Shown here piece after piece: positions 7,528 to 14,308 of a DNA stretch of 30,730 nucleotides. The notes beneath the pieces were generated by a model. It was not told the DNA's origin. It saw only the letters and a list, made by a program, of their open reading frames with translations, and made no database searches. Positions within the stretch are counted from its first letter, which is position 1; each line of letters starts with the position of its first letter. The translations under genes were made by a program, and so were the position numbers. Source of the DNA: JAEUNX01 sp034004685 (GTDB lineage: Bacteria > Pseudomonadota > Gammaproteobacteria > Burkholderiales > Rhodocyclaceae); contig JAVEWG010000042.1 in assembly GCA_034004685.1 (NCBI GenBank), forward strand, positions 1 to 30,730, read 5' to 3'.

Positions 7528-8313
7528 TTGGCCGACGCAATTGCGCCCTTCCCCCCAGGACTCCTGGAAAAGCTGCGCACGACCCGCCACCTGCTGGTGT
7601 TCACCGGGGCCGGCATTTCAGCCGAAAGCGGCATCTCCACCTTCCGGGACTCTCCCACGGGGCTCTGGGCCCGCTTCGACCCGAGCGAGTTAGCCACCGC
7701 CCAAGCATTCCGACGAGATCCGGCCCTGGTGTGGGGCTGGTACGAATGGCGGCGGATGAAGGTGCTCCAGGCCCAGCCCAACCCGGGCCACCGGGCCATC
7801 GCCGAACTGGCCCGGCAAGTGCCCGAATTCTCCCTGCTGACCCAGAACGTGGATGACCTCCACGAGCGGGCCGGCAGCCGGGTACTGGCCCACCTCCATG
7901 GGGAACTGGCCCGCCCCCGCTGCTTCGACTGCGGCCGGCCCGCCCGCTACCCCCCGGGCATCCCGGAAGAACCCGAGGATGGCCGGCGCCTGGAACCCCT
8001 GCGCTGCCGGATTTGCCACGGCCCCGTGCGCCCCGGGGTGGTCTGGTTTGGCGAAAGCCTGCCGGCAGACGCTTGGGAGCGGGCCATGGGGGCCCTGGCC
8101 GAGGCTGATCTGGTGTTTTCCGTGGGCACTTCGGCCCTGGTCTACCCTGCCGCCGACATTCCCGCCGCTGCCGCCCGGCGGGGCGCCACGGTGGTCCAGA
8201 TCAATCCGGCCCCCACCGCCCTGGATTCCATTGCCCACTACAACCTGGCCGGCCCGGCAGGGGTCATCCTGCCCGCCCTGGTGGCCGCCGCCTTTCCCAC
8301 AACCCAGGGGTAG
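7528..8313 (+). CDS. cobB: Class III sirtuin, NAD-dependent protein deacylase (CobB/SIRT5-like)
   Basis: About 261 residues. The NAD site GAGISAESGI is followed by TFRDSPTGLW. TQNVDDLHERAG is the NAD-ribose/catalytic stretch, and the catalytic His sits in LAHLHGEL. Two CxxC pairs (CFDC and CRIC) bind zinc, and SVGTSALVYPAA and QINP complete the Rossmann part. The motif Tyr-x-x-Arg (in WYEWRR) corresponds to CobB Tyr92/Arg95 and SIRT5 Tyr102/Arg105, which recognise acidic acyl groups, so desuccinylase/demalonylase activity is likely besides deacetylation. There is no ATG before the NAD motif. TTG at 7528, preceded by TTGGGG, is the chosen start, with CTG 7513 as the alternative. It begins only 17 bases after the dksA stop, so co-transcription is likely. 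Confidence 0.88.
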   Translation: MADAIAPFPPGLLEKLRTTRHLLVFTGAGISAESGISTFRDSPTGLWARFDPSELATAQAFRRDPALVWGWYEWRRMKVLQAQPNPGHRAIAELARQVPEFSLLTQNVDDLHERAGSRVLAHLHGELARPRCFDCGRPARYPPGIPEEPEDGRRLEPLRCRICHGPVRPGVVWFGESLPADAWERAMGALAEADLVFSVGTSALVYPAADIPAAAARRGATVVQINPAPTALDSIAHYNLAGPAGVILPALVAAAFPTTQG

Positions 8314-8332
8314 GGGAAGCTTCATCGGACCA

Positions 8333-8354
8333 GGCGGGATGAATCCCGCCCTAC
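8333..8354. repeat. REP-like palindrome (single arm)
   Basis: GGCGGGAT-GA-ATCCCGCC (8333-8350) is a perfect 8-bp stem followed by CTAC. Read on the other strand it is GTAGGGCGGG plus hairpin, the same pattern as the paired palindromes found inside uvrA at 25.2 kb. It sits between the convergent sirtuin and TerC genes and may also limit read-through. Confidence 0.7.
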
Positions 8355-8421
8355 CGGCCCTGCGCTAACGACCACACCGGGATGGCGTGGGCGCTTACCC
8401 TCCAACAGGACAAGGGCCGCA

Positions 8422-9189
8422 TCAGCCCTTTTGCTGCCCGGCTTGTGCCATGTAGGGCTCGTGCAGGGCCACCGGCTTGGCGTGCTTGCGCAGGCGGATA
8501 TTGAGCATCTCCACCACCACCGAAAAGGCCATGGCGAAGTAGATATAGCCCTTGGGCACGTGGTTGCCAAAGCCATCGGCGATCAGCACCACCCCCACCA
8601 CCAGCAAGAAGGACAGGGCCAGCATCTTCACCGTGGGGTGGCGGGAGACGAAATCGCCGATGGGGCCGGCAAAGAACATCATCAGCCCCACCGAAGCCAC
8701 CACCGCCGCCATCATCACCGGCAGGTTATTCACCATGCCGATGGCGGTGATGATGGAATCCAGGGAGAACACCAGGTCGATCAGGATGATCTGGGTGATC
8801 ACCGCCGCGAAGGTGGCCTTCACCGCGCTGGAAGCCTCGCCTTCCTCCCCTTCCAGGAGTTGGTGCACCTCCCCCACGCTCTTCCACAACAGGAACAGGC
8901 CCCCCAGGATCAGGATCAGATCCCGCCCGGAAATGCCCTGCTCCAATACTGGCAGGGTAAACAACGGCGCGGTCATGCCAGCCAGGAAGGACAGGGTAGC
9001 CAGCAGCCCGATGCGCATGAACATGGCGAGGAACAGCCCCAGCCGGCGGGCAAAGGCGCGCTTCTCCGGCGGCAGCTTATCCACCAGGATCGAGATGAAG
9101 ATGATGTTATCGATCCCTAGCACCAGCTCCAGGGCGGTGAGGGTGAAAAAAGCGATGATGAGTTCGGGACTGGCGAAGATTTCGAGCAT
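8422..9189 (-). CDS. TerC-family integral membrane protein (YgdQ/YoaE-like, no CBS domains)
   Basis: A 255-residue polytopic membrane protein with about seven hydrophobic segments. Family signatures are ALELVLGIDNIIFISI near the N-terminus and its internal repeat IILIDLVFSLDSIITAIGM near residue 140. The acidic residues in these segments are the metal-coordinating positions of the superfamily. A charged cytoplasmic loop (LLEGEEGEASSAVKA) separates the two halves. Several TerC proteins (Alx, MeeF, MeeY) export manganese, and others are linked to metallation of secreted enzymes or tellurite tolerance. The exact role here is inferred at family level only. It is convergent with the sirtuin gene and monocistronic. 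I looked for a yybP-ykoY manganese riboswitch upstream and did not find its core. Confidence 0.87.
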   Translation of the reverse strand: MLEIFASPELIIAFFTLTALELVLGIDNIIFISILVDKLPPEKRAFARRLGLFLAMFMRIGLLATLSFLAGMTAPLFTLPVLEQGISGRDLILILGGLFLLWKSVGEVHQLLEGEEGEASSAVKATFAAVITQIILIDLVFSLDSIITAIGMVNNLPVMMAAVVASVGLMMFFAGPIGDFVSRHPTVKMLALSFLLVVGVVLIADGFGNHVPKGYIYFAMAFSVVVEMLNIRLRKHAKPVALHEPYMAQAGQQKG

Positions 9190-9479
9190 GGCCGGAATCG
9201 CGAGGTTGGAAAGCTGCGTATGCTAACCGCACCGGGATGAAAGGTGCAGCAGTCATTCCCGGCATGATGACGTAGGCTCAGCCGAAGTACGCCGCCTGAT
9301 CAGTCAGGCCGGGATGGGTGGGACCTGAAAACCGACTGCGGTCGGATCGGAACCCAGTGCCATCGCCCAAGGAGATGAAGACCGCCCGGAAGATGGCGAA
9401 CCCCAAGCCGTGTAGGGCCTCCCCCCAGACTGGGCAGCACCGGCGCTATGATCGCGGGATCGCCATTTTCCGCAACCCC
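9190..9479. other. Divergent intergenic region between terC-like and C13 peptidase genes
   Basis: About 290 bases with no confident gene. It contains an imperfect CCGGGATGA/TCATTCCCGG hairpin (about 9232-9264) and a small CCGAC-TGCG-GTCGG hairpin near 9333. A TATGAT -10-like hexamer at 9447-9452 reads toward the peptidase gene. The peptidase frame stays open back to 9318, so part of this stretch could be its N-terminus. Confidence 0.4.
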
Positions 9480-10919
9480 GTGCAAGCCTCCGCCCAACCC
9501 GCCCCTGCCGCCATTACAACCCGCACCGGCCCGCTCCGAGGCTTCCTCCGCAACCTGCTGGCGGGCCTGGCCTTCCTGGCCCTGCGGCCTGGGGCTCCGA
9601 ACCGGCTGGTGCCGACAGTACCCCAGCTCATCCTGCTGCTGTTGCTGCCCATGGGTCTGAGCCTGGGGCTGCAACTATGGCGCCTGGCGGGGAGCGCCCA
9701 ATTCAATCCCGCCGGCCTCCCCCCCATGCTCTTCGGCATTCCCTGGCTGCTGCTGGCGGCGTGGACCAGCGCCCGTTGGGCCAGCAAGGAAGCCCTCACC
9801 CTTGCGGCCGCGGTGGCCCTGGCCACCCTCTGGCTAGCAGTGGATGCCCTGCGCCTGGCCCTGACCCTGCTGCCCCTGGAAACCTGGCGTAGCCTCGGCC
9901 AGGCAGCCCTCTGGCTATGGTGGGGGCCGGTGGCCTGGGGGCTGCTGGCCTCCCTGCCGGCCCTGGCCCACACCATCGGCATGGACCCCCGGCAACGCCT
10001 GAGCGCCGTGCCGGCGGTGCTGTGCTTCCTGTCGGCACCCCTCTTCCTTCAGGACGACAACCCGCCCATCGTCACCCCACGCCACGATCCGGCGGCGGCG
10101 GCCGCCAATCGGGCCCGCTGGGAGCCAACCACACGGGAAACCATCCTCTACGCCCAGCCCCGCCTGCTGGATGCCGCCCTGGGCCGCATCCAGCCCGGCC
10201 GTCCCGGGGTGCCAGAAATCTTCCTGCTGGCGGTCGGCGGCCACGGCGGGCAGGATGTCTTCCTGCGGGAAGTGAAAGCCGTGGAAGCCCTCTTCCAGCA
10301 GCGCTTCGCCACCGCCGGCCACAGCATGGTGCTGGTGAACAACCCCGCTACCGTGGGAGAACTCCCCATCGCCAGCGTCACCGCCCTGGAACGCAGCCTG
10401 GCCCGCATCGGCCAGCAGATGAACCGGGACGAAGACGTGCTCTTCCTGTTCATGACCTCCCACGGCGCCCAGGACCACCGCTTCGACCTCAGCCTGTGGC
10501 CCTACCGCTTCGACGACCTCACTCCCCAACGCCTGCGGGCAATGCTGGACCAGGCCGGCATCCGCTATCGGGTGGTGCTGGTCTCCGCCTGTTATTCCGG
10601 CGGCTTCGTACCGGCCCTGGCGGGGGAGGACACCCTGGCCATGAGCGCCGCCGCCGCCGACCGCAACTCCCATGGCTGCAGCCACCAGGCCGACTGGACC
10701 TTCTTCGGCCGCGCCTACTTCCAGGAAGCCCTCAACCAAACCCGTTCCTTCGAAGCCGCCTTCGATCAGGCCAGCCAAGCCGTGGCCAAAAGGGAAGTCG
10801 CCGAGGGCCTGGAGGCGTCGCTACCCCAGATGGCGGTGGGGAATGGGATCAGGGTGGCGTTACGGGCTCTGGAGCGCCAAAAATCAATCGAGACTAAAAT
10901 TTTTGGGGTACAGCCCTAA
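9480..10919 (+). CDS. Membrane-anchored C13 (legumain-like) family cysteine peptidase
   Basis: About 479 residues from a GTG at 9480. The frame is open back to 9318, with ATGs at 9375 and 9393 that lack well-placed ribosome sites, so the start is uncertain. The N-terminal ~190 residues hold roughly five hydrophobic segments (about 45-66, 83-98, 104-131, 142-165, 176-191). The C-terminal domain has the clan CD pattern: hydrophobic strand then catalytic His-Gly in FLFMTSHGAQD (His328), and hydrophobic strand then catalytic Cys in VVLVSACYSGGF (Cys371). Between them is DDLTPQRLRAMLDQAGI. This matches Peptidase_C13, the family of legumain and GPI8 transamidase, whose bacterial members are little studied. 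The topology suggests a peptidase or transpeptidase domain after the last membrane helix. The substrate is unknown. Downstream is a hemerythrin in its own unit. Confidence 0.85.
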   Translation: MQASAQPAPAAITTRTGPLRGFLRNLLAGLAFLALRPGAPNRLVPTVPQLILLLLLPMGLSLGLQLWRLAGSAQFNPAGLPPMLFGIPWLLLAAWTSARWASKEALTLAAAVALATLWLAVDALRLALTLLPLETWRSLGQAALWLWWGPVAWGLLASLPALAHTIGMDPRQRLSAVPAVLCFLSAPLFLQDDNPPIVTPRHDPAAAAANRARWEPTTRETILYAQPRLLDAALGRIQPGRPGVPEIFLLAVGGHGGQDVFLREVKAVEALFQQRFATAGHSMVLVNNPATVGELPIASVTALERSLARIGQQMNRDEDVLFLFMTSHGAQDHRFDLSLWPYRFDDLTPQRLRAMLDQAGIRYRVVLVSACYSGGFVPALAGEDTLAMSAAAADRNSHGCSHQADWTFFGRAYFQEALNQTRSFEAAFDQASQAVAKREVAEGLEASLPQMAVGNGIRVALRALERQKSIETKIFGVQP

Positions 10920-11043
10920 AGAAAGCATGCATGACAAGAACAGGGTGTTGAAACATTCCTACCGATACCCAGCTACGCCCCACTCCGGAAACTTTAAAGA
11001 ACGAGCCGTCTTTGAACTTGTAAACAAAGGGAGGAGTAGAAAA

Positions 11044-11502
11044 ATGGTTATTGCTTGGACCGCTGACCTGAATACTGGAATCGATGTCATCGACAATCAG
11101 CATAAGCGGATAGTCAATTACATCAACCAGCTGGAGGACACCGTCACTCAATGCAACCAGCGTTCGATTGGGGCGATATTGGATGAGCTGATGGATTACA
11201 CCTTGTCCCATTTCACCTTCGAGGAATCCCTGCAAGAGGAAGCAGGGTACAAATTTGCAAAACCCCACAAGGCCGTTCATGAAATGTTCGCCAAGCGAGT
11301 TTCCACCTATCACCAACGACACAAAGCCGGGGAAGACGTGGGCGCGCAACTATACGGCATGCTTGGAACCTGGCTCGTACACCATATCAAGCGAGACGAC
11401 ATGGCTTACGTGGCAGAGGTAGGAAAAACAGCTAACAACATTATTCAGGACAAGAAAGAGGGAAACTGGCTTAGCCGCTCCCTTGGAAGGTTCTTCAAGT
11501 AA
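11044..11502 (+). CDS. Bacteriohemerythrin (O2-binding di-iron protein)
   Basis: A 152-residue single-domain hemerythrin with a strong GGGAGGAG ribosome site. The di-iron ligands are all visible: His20 (DNQHKRI), His56 and Glu60 (LSHFTFEES), His75 and His79 (KPHKAVHEMF), His114 and Asp119 (VHHIKRDDMAY). It binds O2 reversibly in the cytoplasm. In microaerophilic and motile bacteria such proteins supply O2 to respiratory enzymes or help oxygen sensing. The C-terminal tail (KKEGNWLSRSLGRFFK) is basic and amphipathic. Base composition is unlike the neighbours: three successive 60-base lines of this gene hold 43-48% G+C, against about 70% in a line of the preceding gene. This suggests separate origin or relaxed codon use. 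Confidence 0.93.
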   Translation: MVIAWTADLNTGIDVIDNQHKRIVNYINQLEDTVTQCNQRSIGAILDELMDYTLSHFTFEESLQEEAGYKFAKPHKAVHEMFAKRVSTYHQRHKAGEDVGAQLYGMLGTWLVHHIKRDDMAYVAEVGKTANNIIQDKKEGNWLSRSLGRFFK

Positions 11503-11661
11503 GCCAGGAGCGTCGCCCACTCCCTCAGCCAGGGGTGCAGCCTTCTGAAGCTGCCCGGGTTGGGGGGTTACTGAGCCAGGACCAACCACCGGGTGTTTCA
11601 AGCGAAGGGGCCGCATCCCCAAGGAACCCGGTCACGGCCCCGCAACCATCTGATTTCTTGA

Positions 11662-11667
11662 TAGAAT
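11662..11667 (+). promoter_or_regulatory. Putative -10 element for prfC
   Basis: TAGAAT matches the -10 consensus at five of six positions. A convincing -35 at 17 bp is missing. Transcription from here would start near 11674, just before the hairpin at 11686. Confidence 0.35.
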
Positions 11668-11685
11668 CCGGCCATTCCTGAATCC

Positions 11686-11715
11686 GCCGCCCACCCCCTG
11701 GGCGGCTTTGTTTTT
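11686..11715 (+). terminator. Terminator-like hairpin in the prfC leader
   Basis: GCCGCCCA (11686-11693), loop of five C, TGGGCGGC (11699-11706), then TTTGTTTTT. It is an intrinsic terminator by form, ending only 15 bases before the prfC ATG. It either ends the hemerythrin transcript 184 bases downstream of that gene or attenuates prfC. No Shine-Dalgarno sequence lies between the hairpin and the ATG. Confidence 0.65.
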
Positions 11716-11730
11716 CCCCTCCCGCCGACC

Positions 11731-13335
11731 ATGAACACCCCTTTCCCTCCCGAACTGCTGCGGGATGTGGCCAAGCGCCGCACCTTCGCCATCATTTCCC
11801 ACCCCGACGCGGGCAAGACCACCCTGACCGAAAAGCTGCTGCTGTTCGGCGGCGCGATCCAGCTGGCCGGCACGGTGAAGGCGCGCAAATCCGCCCGCCA
11901 CGCCACTTCGGACTGGATGGAGGTGGAAAAGCAGCGGGGCATTTCGGTGACCAGCTCGGTGATGCAGTTCGAGTATCAGGACCACACCATCAACCTGCTG
12001 GACACCCCCGGCCACGAGGATTTTTCCGAAGATACCTACCGGGTGCTCACCGCCGTGGATGCGGCGGTGATGGTGATCGATGCCGCCAAGGGGGTGGAGG
12101 CCCAGACCATCAAGCTGCTGGACGTGTGCCGGCTGCGCAACACCCCCATCATCACCTTCATCAACAAACTGGACCGGGAGGTGCGGGAGCCCTTCGAGTT
12201 GCTCTCCGAGATCGAGGACGTGCTCAAGATCGAATGCGCCCCGGTCACCTGGCCCCTGGGGATGGGCAAGGCTTTCCGGGGGGTCTATCACCTCCAGAAC
12301 GACCGCCTGCTACGCTTTACCCCCGGCGAGGAACGGCGCACCGAGGCTGAATCCATCGACGGCCTGGCCAACCCGCAACTGGCGGAACTTTTCCCCCTGG
12401 AAATCGGCCAGCTCACCAACGACGTGGAGCTGATCCAGGGCGCCTCCAACCCCTTCGACCTGGAAGCCTTCCTGGCGGGCCGGCAGACCCCGGTGTTCTT
12501 CGGCTCCGGGATCAACAACTTCGGGGTCCAGGAAATCCTCCAGGCCCTGCTGGACTGGGCCCCGCCGCCCCAGCCCCGGGATGGGGGCAGCCGCATGGTG
12601 CAACCTGCGGAACCCGCCTTTTCGGGTTTCGTATTCAAGATCCAGGCCAATATGGACCCCCGCCACCGGGACCGGATCGCCTTCTTCCGGGTCTGTTCGG
12701 GCCGCTACGGCTCGGGCATGAAGGTCAAGCAGGTGCGCACGGGCCGGGAGATGAAGCTGGCCAATGCTCTGACCTTCATGGCCAACGAACGGGTCATCAT
12801 GGATGAGGCGGTGGCTGGCGACATCATCGGCATCCACAACCACGGCCAACTCTCCATCGGCGACACCCTCACCGAGGGGGAAAGCCTGGGCTTCAAGGGT
12901 ATTCCCTACTTCTCGCCGGAACTCTTCCGGGCTGCCCGCCTGCGGGACCCCCTCAAGGCCAAACAGCTGCAAAAAGGCCTGCAGGAGCTGGGGGAGGAAG
13001 GGGCGATCCAGGTCTTCGAGCTGGAAGGGGGCAACATGCTCCTGGGGGCGGTGGGCTTTCTCCAGTTCGAGGTGGTGGCCAGCCGCCTCCAGGCCGAATA
13101 CAAGGTGGATGCCATCTTCGAACCGGCAGACATCTACACTGCCCGCTGGCTCACCTTCCCGGATGAGCTCACCCGCCGCAACTTCGAGCGGGAGCAGGCC
13201 ATGCGCCTGGGCAAGGACGTGGATGGCAACCCGGTGTATCTGGCCTCCACCCGCTACAACCTGGACGTAACCATGGAAAAATGGCCAAAGGTGGGCTTCC
13301 ATGCCACCCGGGAGCATGGCCAGAAGCTGGCCTGA
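11731..13335 (+). CDS. prfC: Peptide chain release factor 3 (RF3)
   Basis: A 534-residue translational GTPase of standard RF3 length. G1 is SHPDAGKTT (residues 23-31), the switch I region includes RGISVTSSVMQF (69-80), G3 is DTPGHEDF (91-98) and G4 is NKLDRE (145-150). Domains II and III follow (FKIQANMDPRHRDRIAFFRV, and the C-terminal GFLQFEVVASRLQAEY typical of PrfC). RF3 removes RF1/RF2 from the ribosome after termination and works in post-peptidyl-transfer quality control. The N-terminus MNTPFPPELLRDVAKRRTFA aligns with known RF3 starts, fixing the ATG despite the absence of a Shine-Dalgarno. A membrane aspartic protease gene follows 17 bases after the stop, so the two may share a transcript. 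Confidence 0.96.
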   Translation: MNTPFPPELLRDVAKRRTFAIISHPDAGKTTLTEKLLLFGGAIQLAGTVKARKSARHATSDWMEVEKQRGISVTSSVMQFEYQDHTINLLDTPGHEDFSEDTYRVLTAVDAAVMVIDAAKGVEAQTIKLLDVCRLRNTPIITFINKLDREVREPFELLSEIEDVLKIECAPVTWPLGMGKAFRGVYHLQNDRLLRFTPGEERRTEAESIDGLANPQLAELFPLEIGQLTNDVELIQGASNPFDLEAFLAGRQTPVFFGSGINNFGVQEILQALLDWAPPPQPRDGGSRMVQPAEPAFSGFVFKIQANMDPRHRDRIAFFRVCSGRYGSGMKVKQVRTGREMKLANALTFMANERVIMDEAVAGDIIGIHNHGQLSIGDTLTEGESLGFKGIPYFSPELFRAARLRDPLKAKQLQKGLQELGEEGAIQVFELEGGNMLLGAVGFLQFEVVASRLQAEYKVDAIFEPADIYTARWLTFPDELTRRNFEREQAMRLGKDVDGNPVYLASTRYNLDVTMEKWPKVGFHATREHGQKLA

Positions 13336-13352
13336 GGCGGGCGGTATTTGCC

Positions 13353-13871
13353 ATGAGCCAGGCCAGCCACCCCACCCGCCGCCAGGGCCTGGTGATGTAC
13401 GCCCTGGCGGCCCTGGCCCTACTGGGGCTGCTCTGGCTGTACTTTGAAAACGAGCTGGAAGCGCGCCGCAATCCGAACCGGAACCTGGTGGTGACGCCCG
13501 GTTCCGGTGAAATCACCATCCAGCGCAACCGGGCCGGCCACTACCTGATCCCCGGCCACATCAACGGCCAAGCGGTGAGCTTCCTGCTGGACACCGGCGC
13601 CACCCAAGTAGCGATTCCAGCCCACTTGGGCCCACGGCTCGGCCTGGTTGCCGGCCGCGCCGCCCAGACCCATACCGCCAATGGCACGGTAATCGTGCGC
13701 CAGACCACCCTCGACAGCCTGATCCTGGGCCCCTTCGAACTGCGGGGCATCCCGGGGCAGTTGAACCCAGGTCAGACCGGCGAAGAAGTTCTGCTGGGCA
13801 TGAGCGCCCTGCGCCACCTGGAATTCACCCAGCGCGGCGACACCCTGATTCTCCGGCCCCATTCCCCATGA
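13353..13871 (+). CDS. Membrane-anchored retropepsin-like aspartic protease (TIGR02281 type)
   Basis: A 172-residue protein. A short basic head is followed by one membrane segment (about residues 16-34, YALAALALLGLLWLY), a linker, and a retroviral-type aspartic protease domain with the active-site motif FLLDTGATQVAI (catalytic Asp near 84). The second family hallmark is EEVLLGMSALRHLEF near the C-terminus. One domain of this kind acts as a dimer. Proteobacterial members of this clan AA family are anchored in the inner membrane with the domain in the periplasm; substrates are mostly unknown. The ATG at 13353 follows a G-rich stretch after the prfC stop. Confidence 0.85.
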   Translation: MSQASHPTRRQGLVMYALAALALLGLLWLYFENELEARRNPNRNLVVTPGSGEITIQRNRAGHYLIPGHINGQAVSFLLDTGATQVAIPAHLGPRLGLVAGRAAQTHTANGTVIVRQTTLDSLILGPFELRGIPGQLNPGQTGEEVLLGMSALRHLEFTQRGDTLILRPHSP

Positions 13872-14123
13872 TGGGTCTGGCCAGGAGCCCCGGCTAACCC
13901 GCCGATACTCCCACAACACCCTGCCGGCACGCCGCCTTCCACCTGGCTCCTGACTGAAGAGGGCTGGCGAAGGCCCCCTTACGCCCCTCAGGGGGAAACG
14001 CCGTTCAGCACAGCATCCAGGCAAGCTGAAGGCGGCAGTGCCACGATCCGCTCCCCGAGCTGTGCATAAGGTATGAAAAACAGCTTGGCCAGTTGGGGAC
14101 AAACCGGGCCGGGGGCCATCCCG
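13872..14123. other. Non-coding stretch between aspartic protease and mirrored element A
   Basis: About 250 bases with no supported gene. It contains a distant 8-bp inverted repeat CAGGAGCC (13882-13889) / GGCTCCTG (13945-13952), a weak CCCCT/AGGGG hairpin near 13984, and TGTGCATAA (14061-14069), one mismatch from a DnaA box. A 64-codon minus-strand frame (13988-14182) has no ribosome site and is not called. Confidence 0.35.
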
Positions 14124-14292
14124 GAAAATTCATCCACAATCCACCCACAGCCTGCCCACGGCCCTCCCGGTCGCTTGCTCAAAACTTGAAACCCTTGTCC
14201 TGCAAGGCCGATGGCGGCTTATCCACAGAAACCGTCGGAGCATGTTTACTAATTGGTATTTATATAAAGAAAAACAGTAAACAAAACCCTTG
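14124..14292 (+). repeat. Intergenic element A (mirror copy of element B), DnaA-box containing
   Basis: It shares four ordered blocks with the reverse complement of 18988-19153. Block 1 at 14124-14149 (GAAAATTC start, CAATCCACCCACA end) matches at 24 of 26 positions. Block 2 at 14219-14253 (from TTATCCACAG to CATGTTTACTAAT) matches at 28 of 35. Block 3 is TTTATATAAAG at 14259. Block 4 is TAAACAAAACC at 14278. The spacing from block 1 to block 3 is exactly 135 bases in both copies. TTATCCACA (14219-14227) is a perfect DnaA box and TCATCCACA (14130-14138) is one mismatch away. TGTTTACT (14243-14250) and AGTAAACA (14276-14283) form a perfect dyad centred on TTTATATAAA. It sits 16 bases beyond the stop of the DUF6600 gene. 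Confidence 0.75.
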
Positions 14293-14308
14293 CTGATGCT
14301 TTATCCCC

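Noticed and set aside
9190..9480. Possible yybP-ykoY manganese riboswitch for the TerC gene
   Set aside because: The conserved GGGGAGUAGCC and CGUCAACA cores are not present; only loosely similar G-rich bits were seen.
13988..14182. 64-codon minus-strand frame sharing a CGWIV-EFS peptide with a plus-strand frame at 19.1 kb
   Set aside because: The similarity stops at the DNA block shared by elements A and B. There is no ribosome site, and the two frames diverge completely outside it, so it is repeat DNA rather than a gene.
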